Below, piece after piece: positions 26,370 to 34,421 of a DNA stretch of 64,000 bases (position 1 is the first letter of the stretch; the number at the start of each line of letters is the position of its first letter). The notes under the pieces were generated by a model. That model was given only the letters and a program-made list of their open reading frames with translations, had not been told where the DNA came from and ran no database searches. A program made the position numbers and the translations under genes. Source of the DNA: JAHDBG01 sp963922315. Its GTDB lineage: Bacteria; Pseudomonadota; Gammaproteobacteria; Chromatiales; Chromatiaceae. Location of the stretch: positions 6,751 through 70,750 of the forward strand of contig CAWUID010000005.1 of the NCBI GenBank assembly GCA_963922315.1. Direction: 5' to 3'.

Positions 26370-28058
26370 ATGTCTGGTATGGCTCTATTCCGCTTTCTGC
26401 TGATTGTTTGTAGTTTGATATCTGTTAATCTGGCTTATGCAGTAGATGCTCAGGAGCAGCAAGCATCAGCTCAGAAACTGTTGGTTGACTTGGAAAACTA
26501 TCAAGTCAGACTTAAAGAAATTGAACAGGATAGCCGTAACCTAAGCACTAAAACGCAAACAGAATTCGAGAATTATGATGAACTCATACAAGGCCTGACA
26601 CAGGATATTAAAATCAGTGAAAAGAATATTCAGAGCCTGGAAAGATTTGCATCTGAGCTCAAATCGAAAAACAGACTTAATGAAGAAGAGAGAAAAGACC
26701 TGGCTGTCACAGTAGATACATTGATGGAAGAGGTTAAAGATGTGCGATTTAAAACCTCTACTCTGGGTGAGCAAAAAGATCTGATTGAGGAAAATTCAAT
26801 TCGTTTATATGAAGTTCTTTTAGATGTCAGAGCTCGCTACGGTCATCTTTTTGCCGAGCTGAAAAAACTAGAAGATCAACAAGCTGATTTTGTTCGGGCA
26901 CTAACAAAGAAAAATCAGGAAGCAGAAGAAAGTGTTTCTGTCAGTCCTTTGACATTAAAAAATTTGTTTTTTATCTCATTCGTTTTTTTTATTCCGCTAG
27001 CATTTTCATTGAGAGATAGAGATATTGCGTCCCGGGATGTTGTGCTGATCATTACAATAAGTGCTATCTTAGGTTACGCTGTGTTAGGTTTTGGCCTGAA
27101 ATATGGTGACAGCTCGACTGGATGGATCAGTTTTTCTAATCCATTATTGATGAGTCTGATTAGTAGTGATGTCGTAGTGCCTGACCCCGGCCTGATAACT
27201 GATTTTCTGCATAAAATGAGCTTTATTCTGCTGCCTGTACTGATTATTGCTTGTATTATTAATCATCAGTTTTCAGGTCTGGCTCATATGATCTTTGCAT
27301 TCCTGGTTAGTACTGTTCTGGTTCCGGTCTTCGGTTATTGGGTATGGGGCAATGATGGTTGGCTGGCACAACAGGGCTTTGTTGATAGTATGGGTAGTGT
27401 TGTGATTAATATGGTGCCTGCCTGGTTTGCTTGTATGGTATTGTATCGGCGGCGCTCTGTCTGGATTAAACCAAAACATGCGCAGTTATCTGCTTATTCA
27501 ACTGCCAGTGCACTATTATTATTATTAGGCTGGTTTGGTTTAGCGCTTAATTCGTCTGTTGAGTCAGGTGACATCTTCAGAATATTGCTCAACATTTTAC
27601 TTGCGGCCAGTATGGGTGGGATATGTGGTTTTGCTTACCATGCATTTTTCGAATCTGATCCTGTCAGTCGGTCACATCGTTTAACCGGTGGTTTTGTCGC
27701 CGGATTGGTTGCTATCGCAGCATGTGCTGACGTGGTCACTTTTCTGGAGGCATTAAGTATTGGAGCGGTGGCAGGTATTCTGCATAATATAGCGATTAAC
27801 CTGCTGCGGAAAACCGTGCTGCAGCCGTCTTGGCAGGCACCAGCGGCTCAATTAATTGCGATTCATGCAATGGGTGGTCTATGGGGAGCACTGGCGGTGG
27901 GATTATTTAATTCCGCTGGTGGTTTTGGTGAACTGGATACAAATCTGATACTGGTGCAGTTAAAGGGGATAGGTATTGCACTGGCTTACAGCACTGTACT
28001 GGGATTATTGCTAGGTAAACTCCCGTTTCTTTCGAAAAAACAGCCTTCTTTCGCTTAG
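26370..28058 (+). CDS. Amt-related membrane protein with periplasmic coiled-coil domain
   Basis: A 562-residue protein: signal peptide (1-24), a long coiled coil (about 28-185), then about ten to eleven membrane segments that follow the ammonium-transporter fold (residues 195-550). Landmarks are WGNDGWLAQQGFVDSMGSVV (matching the Amt DFAGGTVVH region), GWFGLALNSS, LTGGFVAGLVAIAACADVV and AIHAMGGLWGALAVGLF. The first of the two pore histidines is replaced (I346), the second is kept (H499), and the pore Phe of GWFGF is Leu391. So it is probably not an ordinary ammonia channel. Its stop codon TAG is formed by the target TA plus the first base of a MITE. Confidence 0.85.
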   Translation: MSGMALFRFLLIVCSLISVNLAYAVDAQEQQASAQKLLVDLENYQVRLKEIEQDSRNLSTKTQTEFENYDELIQGLTQDIKISEKNIQSLERFASELKSKNRLNEEERKDLAVTVDTLMEEVKDVRFKTSTLGEQKDLIEENSIRLYEVLLDVRARYGHLFAELKKLEDQQADFVRALTKKNQEAEESVSVSPLTLKNLFFISFVFFIPLAFSLRDRDIASRDVVLIITISAILGYAVLGFGLKYGDSSTGWISFSNPLLMSLISSDVVVPDPGLITDFLHKMSFILLPVLIIACIINHQFSGLAHMIFAFLVSTVLVPVFGYWVWGNDGWLAQQGFVDSMGSVVINMVPAWFACMVLYRRRSVWIKPKHAQLSAYSTASALLLLLGWFGLALNSSVESGDIFRILLNILLAASMGGICGFAYHAFFESDPVSRSHRLTGGFVAGLVAIAACADVVTFLEALSIGAVAGILHNIAINLLRKTVLQPSWQAPAAQLIAIHAMGGLWGALAVGLFNSAGGFGELDTNLILVQLKGIGIALAYSTVLGLLLGKLPFLSKKQPSFA

Positions 28059-28217
28059 GGGGCGTTCTCAATCAACTTCATGGTTTGATTTCGGCCCTTT
28101 TCTGCGCTGACTGTGTTGCAACTCGTCCCAATAGAACCACTATGACTCCTCATTGCGCCTTGTCAGCACAAAAAATGGCTCGAAATCATTTCCACTCAGC
28201 TAATTGGGAATGCCCCC
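28058..28217. mobile_element. 160-bp MITE with TA target duplication
   Basis: Ends GGGGGCGTTCTCAAT and ATTGGGAATGCCCCC are inverted repeats, and pairing continues inward (TTTGATTTCGGCCCTTTTCTGCGCTGAC against GTCAGC...GAAATCAT), so the whole element could fold as one imperfect hairpin. It is flanked by TA on both sides (28056-28057 and 28218-28219), the duplication made by Tc1/mariner-IS630 transposases. No coding capacity. Removing it with one TA leaves the upstream gene ending TTC GCT TAA. Confidence 0.75.
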
Positions 28218-28239
28218 TAAAACTGACTGATATTCATTT

Positions 28240-30903
28240 ATGCGTTATACCAGCGCTGCGATTCGTGCGGCTTTTCTTGATTTTTTTGCTCAGCATCAGC
28301 ATCAGCAATTACCTTCTGGTTCACTTGTCCCGGATGATACCGATACCAGTCTGTTATTTACGAATGCTGGCATGGTACCGTTCAAAAGCGTTTTTCTGGG
28401 TCAGGTTGCGCCATCTGATGTGCGTGTGACCACGGCACAGCGTTGTGTTCGGGCTGGTGGTAAGCATAACGATCTGGACCAGGTGGGGTATACAGCCCGA
28501 CATCACACGTTTTTTGAGATGCTGGGTAATTTCAGCTTTGGTGATTATTTTAAGCGTGAAGCGATTCAGTTCGCGTGGCAGTTTTTAACACAAGTATTGC
28601 AGCTACCGCCGGAAAAGCTTTGGGTGACAGTCTATCAGTCAGATGATGAAGCGGCTGCTATCTGGCTGGATGAAATGGGTGTGGATACCGCTCGTTTCAG
28701 TCGTATTGGTGATAAATCAGCTGACCAGCCGTATGTCAGTGATAATTTCTGGTCGATGGGGGATACAGGCCCTTGTGGTCCCTGTTCGGAAATTTTTTAT
28801 GACCATGGACCAGACATTCCAGGTGGCCCGCCAGGAACGCCGGAAGAGGACGGTGACCGGTATATTGAGTTGTGGAACCTGGTGTTCATGCAATATAACC
28901 GGGATGCAGCCGGTCAACTGACACCCTTACCAAAGCCATCGGTGGATACCGGCATGGGGCTGGAGCGGTTAGCGGCTGTACTCCAGGGAGTGCATTCTAA
29001 TTATGAGACAGATCTGTTTCAGGCCTTGATTCAGGCAGCTGCCGCTGCGACGGATACCCGGGATTTACAAGCAAAATCGTTGCGGGTGATTGCTGACCAT
29101 ATTCGTTCAGCTGCCTTTATGGTGGTTGATGGAGTATTACCTGCCAATGAGGGTCGGGGTTATGTATTACGTCGGATTATTCGGCGAGCAGTGCGACATG
29201 GTTACCAGTTGGGGCAACAGCAACTGTTTTTTCATACTCTGGTCGATGCCTTAGATCAGCAGATGGGAGATGCGTATCCGGAACTGCGTCAGGCAAAGAC
29301 GCAGGTGATGCAGGTGCTGGAGTCAGAAGAGACGCGGTTTGCTGAAACCCTGAGCCAGGGAATGCGGATGCTGGACGAAGTTATCAACGACTTGTCAGGC
29401 CATCAGGTTCCGGGCGAGGTATGTTTTAAGCTATATGACACCTATGGTTTTCCGCTGGATTTAACGGCTGACATAGCGCGTGAGCAGGGCCTGAGTGTGG
29501 ATGCAGCAGGCTTTGAGCAGGCGATGGCGGCACAACAAGCGCGTGGCCGGGCTGCCAGCCGGTTTGCAGCAGAGCAATCCGGGCGATTGCCGGTCTCCGG
29601 AAAAACGGATTTTGTCGGTTATGATCACCTGACTGACAGAGCGACGGTGGTTGCACTGTTTTGCGATGGTGCGGCAGTGGATGTGCTGCTGCCAAGTCAG
29701 TCAGGTGCCATAGTGCTGGATAAGACAGTGTTGTATGCTGAATCTGGTGGTCAGGTGGGTGATACTGGGCTTCTGGCTGAGGGCGAAAATTGTTTCAGGG
29801 TGCATAATACGCAGAAACAAGGTGATGTGATTGTACACATCGGGCGACAGCAAACAGGCTGTCTGCGTTTAGGCGAGATGGTGCAGGTAACAACAGATGC
29901 AGCCCTCAGACAGCAGATTACACTGAATCATTCGGCGACCCACTTGCTACATGCTGCCTTGCGCCAGATACTGGGCTCACAAGTGCAACAACAGGGTTCG
30001 CTGGTGACAGCACAGCGGCTGCGTTTTGACTTTTCTTATACCGCACCGCTTTCCACCGAACAAATAGAGGCAGTTGAACAACTGGTTAATGCACATATTC
30101 GCCAGAATCATCTGGTTGAGACCCGTCTGATGGCGTTGGAAGATGCACAGGCGAGTGGTGCACTGGCATTATTTGGCGAGAAATATGCAGCGCAAGTCAG
30201 AGTGTTGCGCATGGGAGATTTTTCCACTGAATTATGTGGTGGTACCCATGTCCGGGCGACTGGTGATATTGGTTTATGTAAAATTATTGCAGAAACTGGT
30301 GTGGCTGCCGGGGTGCGGCGGATTGAAGCCTTAACCGGTGAAGAAGCGTTGCGTTGGGTGACACAAAGCACAAGTTACCTGACAGAACTCGGTGAACAGC
30401 TACATTGTACCTGGTCTGAATTACCGGCGAAGTTGGGCAGGGTATTATCGGAACAAAAACAACTGCATAAGACGATTCAGGCATTGCAGGCCGAATCAGT
30501 GGCTAAGGTTGGTATGGCACTGGCTAGCCAAGTGGTAGAAGTAGCAGGTATTAAGGTATTATCTGCTAAAGTACCGTCTGCAGATAAAAAATCGTTACGT
30601 GGCCTATTGGATCAATTGCAGCGTCAACTGGTACCGTCGGTCATTATGCTGGCGACCGTATCCGCCGGGAAGGTACAGTTGTTTGTTGCAGTCAGCCAGA
30701 CATTGCAGGCAGATTATCCGGCACATGTGCTGCTGCAACAGGCAGCAGTGTTGGTGAATGGCAAGGGTGGGGGACGTGCAGATCGTGCGCAGGCGGGTGG
30801 TACCAATCCATCTGGTCTGACTGAAGCGCTGGCTCTGGTGTCCGATTGGGTATCCGTACGTGCTCAGAACAAGTCAGATTTCAAAGTTGATTCAGGAGAA
30901 TAA
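28240..30903 (+). CDS. alaS: Alanyl-tRNA synthetase
   Basis: An 887-residue class II synthetase. The N-terminal catalytic domain shows AAIRAAFLDFFAQH, LLFTNAGMVPFKSVFLG, TAQRCVRAGGKHNDLDQVG and WNLVFMQYNRD; the editing domain has the zinc-binding NHSATHLLHAALR and STELCGGTHVRATGDIG; the C-terminal C-Ala domain ends GKGGGRADRAQAGG. Length is normal. It follows the MITE by 22 bp, so its promoter is either inside the element or supplied by the upstream operon. The lipase gene follows after 4 bp. Confidence 0.97.
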   Translation: MRYTSAAIRAAFLDFFAQHQHQQLPSGSLVPDDTDTSLLFTNAGMVPFKSVFLGQVAPSDVRVTTAQRCVRAGGKHNDLDQVGYTARHHTFFEMLGNFSFGDYFKREAIQFAWQFLTQVLQLPPEKLWVTVYQSDDEAAAIWLDEMGVDTARFSRIGDKSADQPYVSDNFWSMGDTGPCGPCSEIFYDHGPDIPGGPPGTPEEDGDRYIELWNLVFMQYNRDAAGQLTPLPKPSVDTGMGLERLAAVLQGVHSNYETDLFQALIQAAAAATDTRDLQAKSLRVIADHIRSAAFMVVDGVLPANEGRGYVLRRIIRRAVRHGYQLGQQQLFFHTLVDALDQQMGDAYPELRQAKTQVMQVLESEETRFAETLSQGMRMLDEVINDLSGHQVPGEVCFKLYDTYGFPLDLTADIAREQGLSVDAAGFEQAMAAQQARGRAASRFAAEQSGRLPVSGKTDFVGYDHLTDRATVVALFCDGAAVDVLLPSQSGAIVLDKTVLYAESGGQVGDTGLLAEGENCFRVHNTQKQGDVIVHIGRQQTGCLRLGEMVQVTTDAALRQQITLNHSATHLLHAALRQILGSQVQQQGSLVTAQRLRFDFSYTAPLSTEQIEAVEQLVNAHIRQNHLVETRLMALEDAQASGALALFGEKYAAQVRVLRMGDFSTELCGGTHVRATGDIGLCKIIAETGVAAGVRRIEALTGEEALRWVTQSTSYLTELGEQLHCTWSELPAKLGRVLSEQKQLHKTIQALQAESVAKVGMALASQVVEVAGIKVLSAKVPSADKKSLRGLLDQLQRQLVPSVIMLATVSAGKVQLFVAVSQTLQADYPAHVLLQQAAVLVNGKGGGRADRAQAGGTNPSGLTEALALVSDWVSVRAQNKSDFKVDSGE

Positions 30904-30907
30904 TATT

Positions 30908-31978
30908 ATGACATCTATCATTTGTGAGACCTCTGAAGCTGAGAAAAAAACTCAGGCATTGCTGAGTAAACAGATACCACATCATCGTCAGGCTTATAGT
31001 GACCGGACAGCCTGGTTGATGGCGTGTTTGTCAGAGCTGTCTTATTTGCGGTTTAATCCGATCTTTGCTGATGATGGTAAAGATAAATTGCTGACTAAGC
31101 TGATGTCGCTGGTACATTCTGAAAAGCATGAAATGCTTAATAAGTTTATTGACCGGATGGTGTACGATCACGAGGCAGAAAAGCAGAAATTGGTTGCCGG
31201 GTTGAAAGACTTAAATATGAGTCTGGTTGAAACCTTTGATCAGAAAGGTACACAGGCAATTCTGGTTCGTTGTGATCATTTCATTGCACTGGCATTTCGG
31301 GGAACTGAGCCAGCTGAAGTACGTGATCTGATCGCAGATGGCAATATTGCAACGACACCTTGTGATCATGAAGGTAAGGTGCATACCGGTTTTTCTGATG
31401 CCTATGAAGCGGTGAGCGAACAAATCCAGACAATGTTGAACCGGGATGATGATCTGGCAGATAAACCATTGTTTATTACCGGACATAGTCTGGGTGGTGC
31501 ACTGGCGACTCTGGCAACAAAAAGATTGACTCATCGGGGCGGGATTGCTGCCTGTTATACCTTCGGGTCACCCAGAGTTGGCAACAGTGCCTGGGTCGGG
31601 CAGATGCGCATGCCAGTCTATCGTGTTGTGAATGCGGCTGATTTTGTGACGATTCTGCCACCCAGCGGAGTACTGATCAGTGCTTTGGGTGGCGTTGCGC
31701 AATTTGTGCCGAAATTTGGTACGCAGATGAAAAAGTGGATCAGTGGTTTCGGCGGTTACCTGCATTGTGGCAATATGCGTTATCTGACCAACTGTCGTCA
31801 GGGTGATTATACTGATGTGCAACTGTTATATTCAGTGGATCTGCCATATCGTATCAAAGGCTTGATAGCGAACCAGATGACCCGCTGGAATCGTACGAAA
31901 AAGACCCTGGCTGATCATTCAATCAGCATTTATCGCAAAAAATTATCTTTGATTGCATCACGAAGGAACAATCTGTAG
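30908..31978 (+). CDS. Class 3 lipase-like alpha/beta hydrolase
   Basis: A 356-residue serine hydrolase of the fungal-type (class 3) lipase family. The nucleophile elbow is GHSLGG (Ser194), preceded by FIALAFRGTEP (oxyanion strand) and followed by CYTFGSPRVGN; the catalytic Asp is likely in YRVVNAADFVTILPP. No signal peptide, so it would act in the cytoplasm unless exported otherwise. The ATG at 30908 has AGGAG at good spacing and lies just behind alaS, so it is co-transcribed. Substrate unknown. Confidence 0.85.
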   Translation: MTSIICETSEAEKKTQALLSKQIPHHRQAYSDRTAWLMACLSELSYLRFNPIFADDGKDKLLTKLMSLVHSEKHEMLNKFIDRMVYDHEAEKQKLVAGLKDLNMSLVETFDQKGTQAILVRCDHFIALAFRGTEPAEVRDLIADGNIATTPCDHEGKVHTGFSDAYEAVSEQIQTMLNRDDDLADKPLFITGHSLGGALATLATKRLTHRGGIAACYTFGSPRVGNSAWVGQMRMPVYRVVNAADFVTILPPSGVLISALGGVAQFVPKFGTQMKKWISGFGGYLHCGNMRYLTNCRQGDYTDVQLLYSVDLPYRIKGLIANQMTRWNRTKKTLADHSISIYRKKLSLIASRRNNL

Positions 31979-32028
31979 TTGATTTTCTTATAGTTCTCCT
32001 GATTCTTATTATAATTCTTTAGCTGATT

Positions 32029-32055
32029 GCAGCCTTGTAATTCTGGCAAGGCTGC
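32029..32055. terminator. Hairpin between convergent genes
   Basis: A perfect 9-bp stem GCAGCCTTG/CAAGGCTGC with a 9-base loop, placed between the convergent lipase gene and the small gene at 32078. It has no clear T-run on either side, so it is at best a weak or Rho-assisted terminator. Confidence 0.45.
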
Positions 32056-32077
32056 TGATCCCATACCGGGTGATGAG

Positions 32078-32338
32078 TTAACGATATTTTACACCTAACT
32101 CATTCATTATTTTGCGTAAAGAGTCTGTGGCGCCTTGTCGAATCCGGTACATGCTTCTGATTTTTTTACCATAATCTTCCACAGTATCACTTTCATTAAT
32201 GCATTCCAGTGCTTCAATTAATGCGGTTACTTTGCCCTTCAGAACTTTATCAACTTTTTCGTTACTCGCACCGATATAAGGAATATATTTGTAAATCTCA
32301 GATTCAATCAGTTTTCGAACAGAATTTAAGTCGCTCAT
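32078..32338 (-). CDS. Hypothetical protein, 86 residues
   Basis: A small, probably all-helical cytoplasmic protein (charged, no membrane segment, no cysteine). I do not recognise it. Support for being real: a clean AAGGA ribosome site before the ATG at 32338, codon use like its neighbours, and position 18 bp after the fdxA stop on the same strand, suggesting it was once co-transcribed with fdxA and may now depend on another promoter because of the insertion upstream. Confidence 0.55.
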   Translation of the reverse strand: MSDLNSVRKLIESEIYKYIPYIGASNEKVDKVLKGKVTALIEALECINESDTVEDYGKKIRSMYRIRQGATDSLRKIMNELGVKYR

Positions 32339-32716
32339 TATTAGTATCCTTGTTGATTAGTACCTTAGTGACGCTGCTTTGGCGTCTGCTGTTGGCAATG
32401 GATCTTTTCGACTGGTAATATTTGAAGCGTTTTCGGCTTCATTTGCATTAAACTGTATGAAGTTATCCAAGGCATCACAGTCCGACAAAATCGCTTCTAC
32501 AGGGCATTCAGGTTCACATGCCCCACAATCAATACATTCCTCTGGATGTATCACAAGCTGGGATGCTGTTTCATAAAAACAATCAACTGGGTAAACCTCA
32601 ACACAGTCAGTATATTTACACTGATCGCAGTTATCAGTAACCCCCTGTGTCAGGATAGATGACCGCTGGCTTAGTGAGAGAGCCCACCGCCAGGGGGCGG
32701 CCAAAAGGAGCCCATA

Positions 32717-33235
32717 ATGGCCAGACAAAGTCAGGCATTTAAAGAACAGATTGTGCAGAAGCTACTGATGCCGAATGCGCAGTCAGTCGTGGACGTCAGC
32801 CGGGAAACCGGGATAGCGCAATCCACCTTGTATCGCTGGAAAAGCGATTATCAAGGCACGACGGGCCACGCCTCTGCTACTACCGGGTCGGATACGAAGA
32901 ATCCGGAATGCTGGAGTGGCCAGGAGAAACTGGCGGTGGTGATTGCCACTGCGGGTTTGAACGAGCACGAACGTTCTGCGTACTGCCGCGAAAAAGGCCT
33001 GTATGTTGAGCAGATTACCCGCTGGAAGGCACAAGCTGCTGAAGGCTGCAATGGAGCAGGCTTGTCATCGGCGTCACAACGACAAGAGCTGCGTCAGCTG
33101 AAACAACAAGCTCGTGAAGCCGAAAAAGAGATCCGGCGTAAAGAAAAAGCGCTGGCTGAAACAGCGGCTTTATTGGTGTTGAAAAAAAAAGCCCAGGCAC
33201 TCTGGGGGACAGCGAGGCCGCCTGACTCCCTCTGA
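32717..33235 (+). CDS. IS3-family transposase OrfA
   Basis: A 172-residue DNA-binding partner of the transposase. Two helix-turn-helix regions are visible (SVVDVSRETGIAQSTLYRWKSDY near residue 25 and SAYCREKGLYVEQITRWK near 85), then a charged leucine-zipper-like helix (RQELRQLKQQAREAEKEIRRKEKALAETAALL). It ends with an A-run (33182-33190), the usual place for programmed frameshifting. The last residues TARPPDSL look out of frame: adding one G in the G-run at 33204-33208 would give the ending GDSEAA. Confidence 0.88.
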   Translation: MARQSQAFKEQIVQKLLMPNAQSVVDVSRETGIAQSTLYRWKSDYQGTTGHASATTGSDTKNPECWSGQEKLAVVIATAGLNEHERSAYCREKGLYVEQITRWKAQAAEGCNGAGLSSASQRQELRQLKQQAREAEKEIRRKEKALAETAALLVLKKKAQALWGTARPPDSL

Positions 33236-33275
33236 CCAGCGCCAGCTGGCGATCACCCTGATTCAGGAAGCGGTC

Positions 33276-34271
33276 TTGGCTGGCGCACGTCAACACAAGG
33301 CCTGTGAAGTGTTAGGTATCAGTACCCGAACCTACCGCCGCTGGCAAGATCAGCAGCGTCGCCTGGAGACCCTGACAGATCAACGCCAGTCGGTTCCCAG
33401 AGCACCGGCGAATCGCCTCACAGAAGGTGAACGGCAACAGATCATTGCGGTTTGCAATCAGCCAGACTACCAGGATTCACCCCCATCACAGATCGTGCCC
33501 AGGCTGGCCGATGCCGACCAGTATCTGGCGTCAGAATCGACGTTTTACCGGATACTCAAAGCTGCAGAACAACTGCACCACAGAGGGCGGGCTAAGTCTC
33601 CGAAAACCGTCGTTAAACCGAAGGGATACCGAGCCACTGGCCCGAATCAGGTCTACACCTGGGATATCACGTATCTGGCCACCACCGTGAAAGGCCGCTT
33701 CTATTATCTGTATCTGGTCGAAGACATCTTCAGCCGGAAGATGGTGGGCTGGGAAGTCCACGACAAAGAAAGTGCCGATCATGCCAGTCAGCTGATAGAT
33801 CAGATTGCCTTGCGTGAAGGGCATACACCAGTACAAGTGCTGCACTCAGACAACGGCAGCCCGATGAAAGGGGCGACTATGCTGGCAACCTTGCAACGAC
33901 TGGGCATTGTTCCGTCGTTCAGCCGACCCAGCGTCAGCAACGACAACCCTTACTCAGAAAGCTTATTTCGCACCCTCAAATATGCCCCGAAACACCCCAT
34001 CAGGCCGTTTGAAGGACTGGCGGATGCCCGGCAGTGGGTCGCTGATTTAGCCACCTGGTACAACGGCGAGCACCGCCATAGCGGCATCCGTTTTGTGACG
34101 CCGAACCAGAGACATCAGGGCGAAGACCAGGCGATTCTGCAACGGCGACACGAGCTCTACCTTGAGGCCCGGCAGAAAAATCCGCAGCGCTGGGCTGGCA
34201 ATATCAGAGACTGGCGTTACACCGAATCTGTCTGGCTGAACCCGCCTAAGGATGTCCGCGCTCAGACCTGA
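33276..34271 (+). CDS. IS3-family transposase OrfB (DDE integrase core)
   Basis: At least 331 residues. The catalytic triad is visible: Asp in YTWDITYLATT, Asp in LHSDNGSPMKG, Glu in NPYSESLFRTLK. N-terminal helix-turn-helix KACEVLGISTRTYRRW. The frame is open upstream to the A-run at 33183, giving LTPSDQRQLAITLIQEAVL, so the natural product is a fusion with OrfA by ribosomal frameshift. In this copy OrfB is offset by +1 from OrfA rather than the standard -1. Confidence 0.9.
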   Translation: MAGARQHKACEVLGISTRTYRRWQDQQRRLETLTDQRQSVPRAPANRLTEGERQQIIAVCNQPDYQDSPPSQIVPRLADADQYLASESTFYRILKAAEQLHHRGRAKSPKTVVKPKGYRATGPNQVYTWDITYLATTVKGRFYYLYLVEDIFSRKMVGWEVHDKESADHASQLIDQIALREGHTPVQVLHSDNGSPMKGATMLATLQRLGIVPSFSRPSVSNDNPYSESLFRTLKYAPKHPIRPFEGLADARQWVADLATWYNGEHRHSGIRFVTPNQRHQGEDQAILQRRHELYLEARQKNPQRWAGNIRDWRYTESVWLNPPKDVRAQT

Positions 34272-34421
34272 TATTCTCATTTCAATTTGAGAAGCGCGGT
34301 CATCTTTCTTGACAACTACCGGTAACAACATAAGTCATTTTTTAGCTCCTTTTAAAATCAAATTTTAGTTTATTTCATGAACCTATTTTTATTCTGCAGG
34401 TAGACAAAAAAGGTATTTTGA

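Larger units (their letters stand above)
32642..34321 (+). mobile_element. IS3-family insertion sequence, 1680 bp
   Basis: Flanked by the direct duplication GTAAC (32637-32641 and 34322-34326). The ends share an inverted repeat: TGTCAGGATAGATGACCGC on the left and, on the opposite strand, TGTCAAGAAAGATGACCGC on the right. It holds two transposase frames in the usual orfA-orfB order, both on the plus strand, opposite to the interrupted fdxA gene. The well-kept target duplication suggests a fairly recent insertion. Confidence 0.9.
32357..34338 (-). pseudogene. fdxA: Seven-iron ferredoxin, split by an IS3-family element
   Basis: The gene starts at ATG 34338 behind AGGAG and reads MTYVVT, then is broken at 34322 by the insertion sequence; the rest runs from 32641 to the stop at 32357 as TDNCDQCKYTDCVEVYPVDCFYE and onward to EECIDCGACEPECPVEA. 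Deleting the element and one copy of the 5-bp duplication restores MTYVVTDNC exactly. FdxA carries one [3Fe-4S] and one [4Fe-4S] cluster. The cysteine before PVDCF, a [4Fe-4S] ligand, is tyrosine here (TAC for TGC), a second lesion. A frame entering from the element at 32728 could in principle add 28 foreign residues to the remainder. Confidence 0.88.

Noticed and set aside
28085..28429. 114-codon frame ahead of alaS
   Set aside because: It begins inside the MITE and runs into alaS in another frame.
32357..32728. A single 123-residue ferredoxin with a novel N-terminal extension
   Set aside because: The first 28 residues come from the untranslated end of the insertion sequence; the true FdxA start is at 34338 and the target duplication explains the join.
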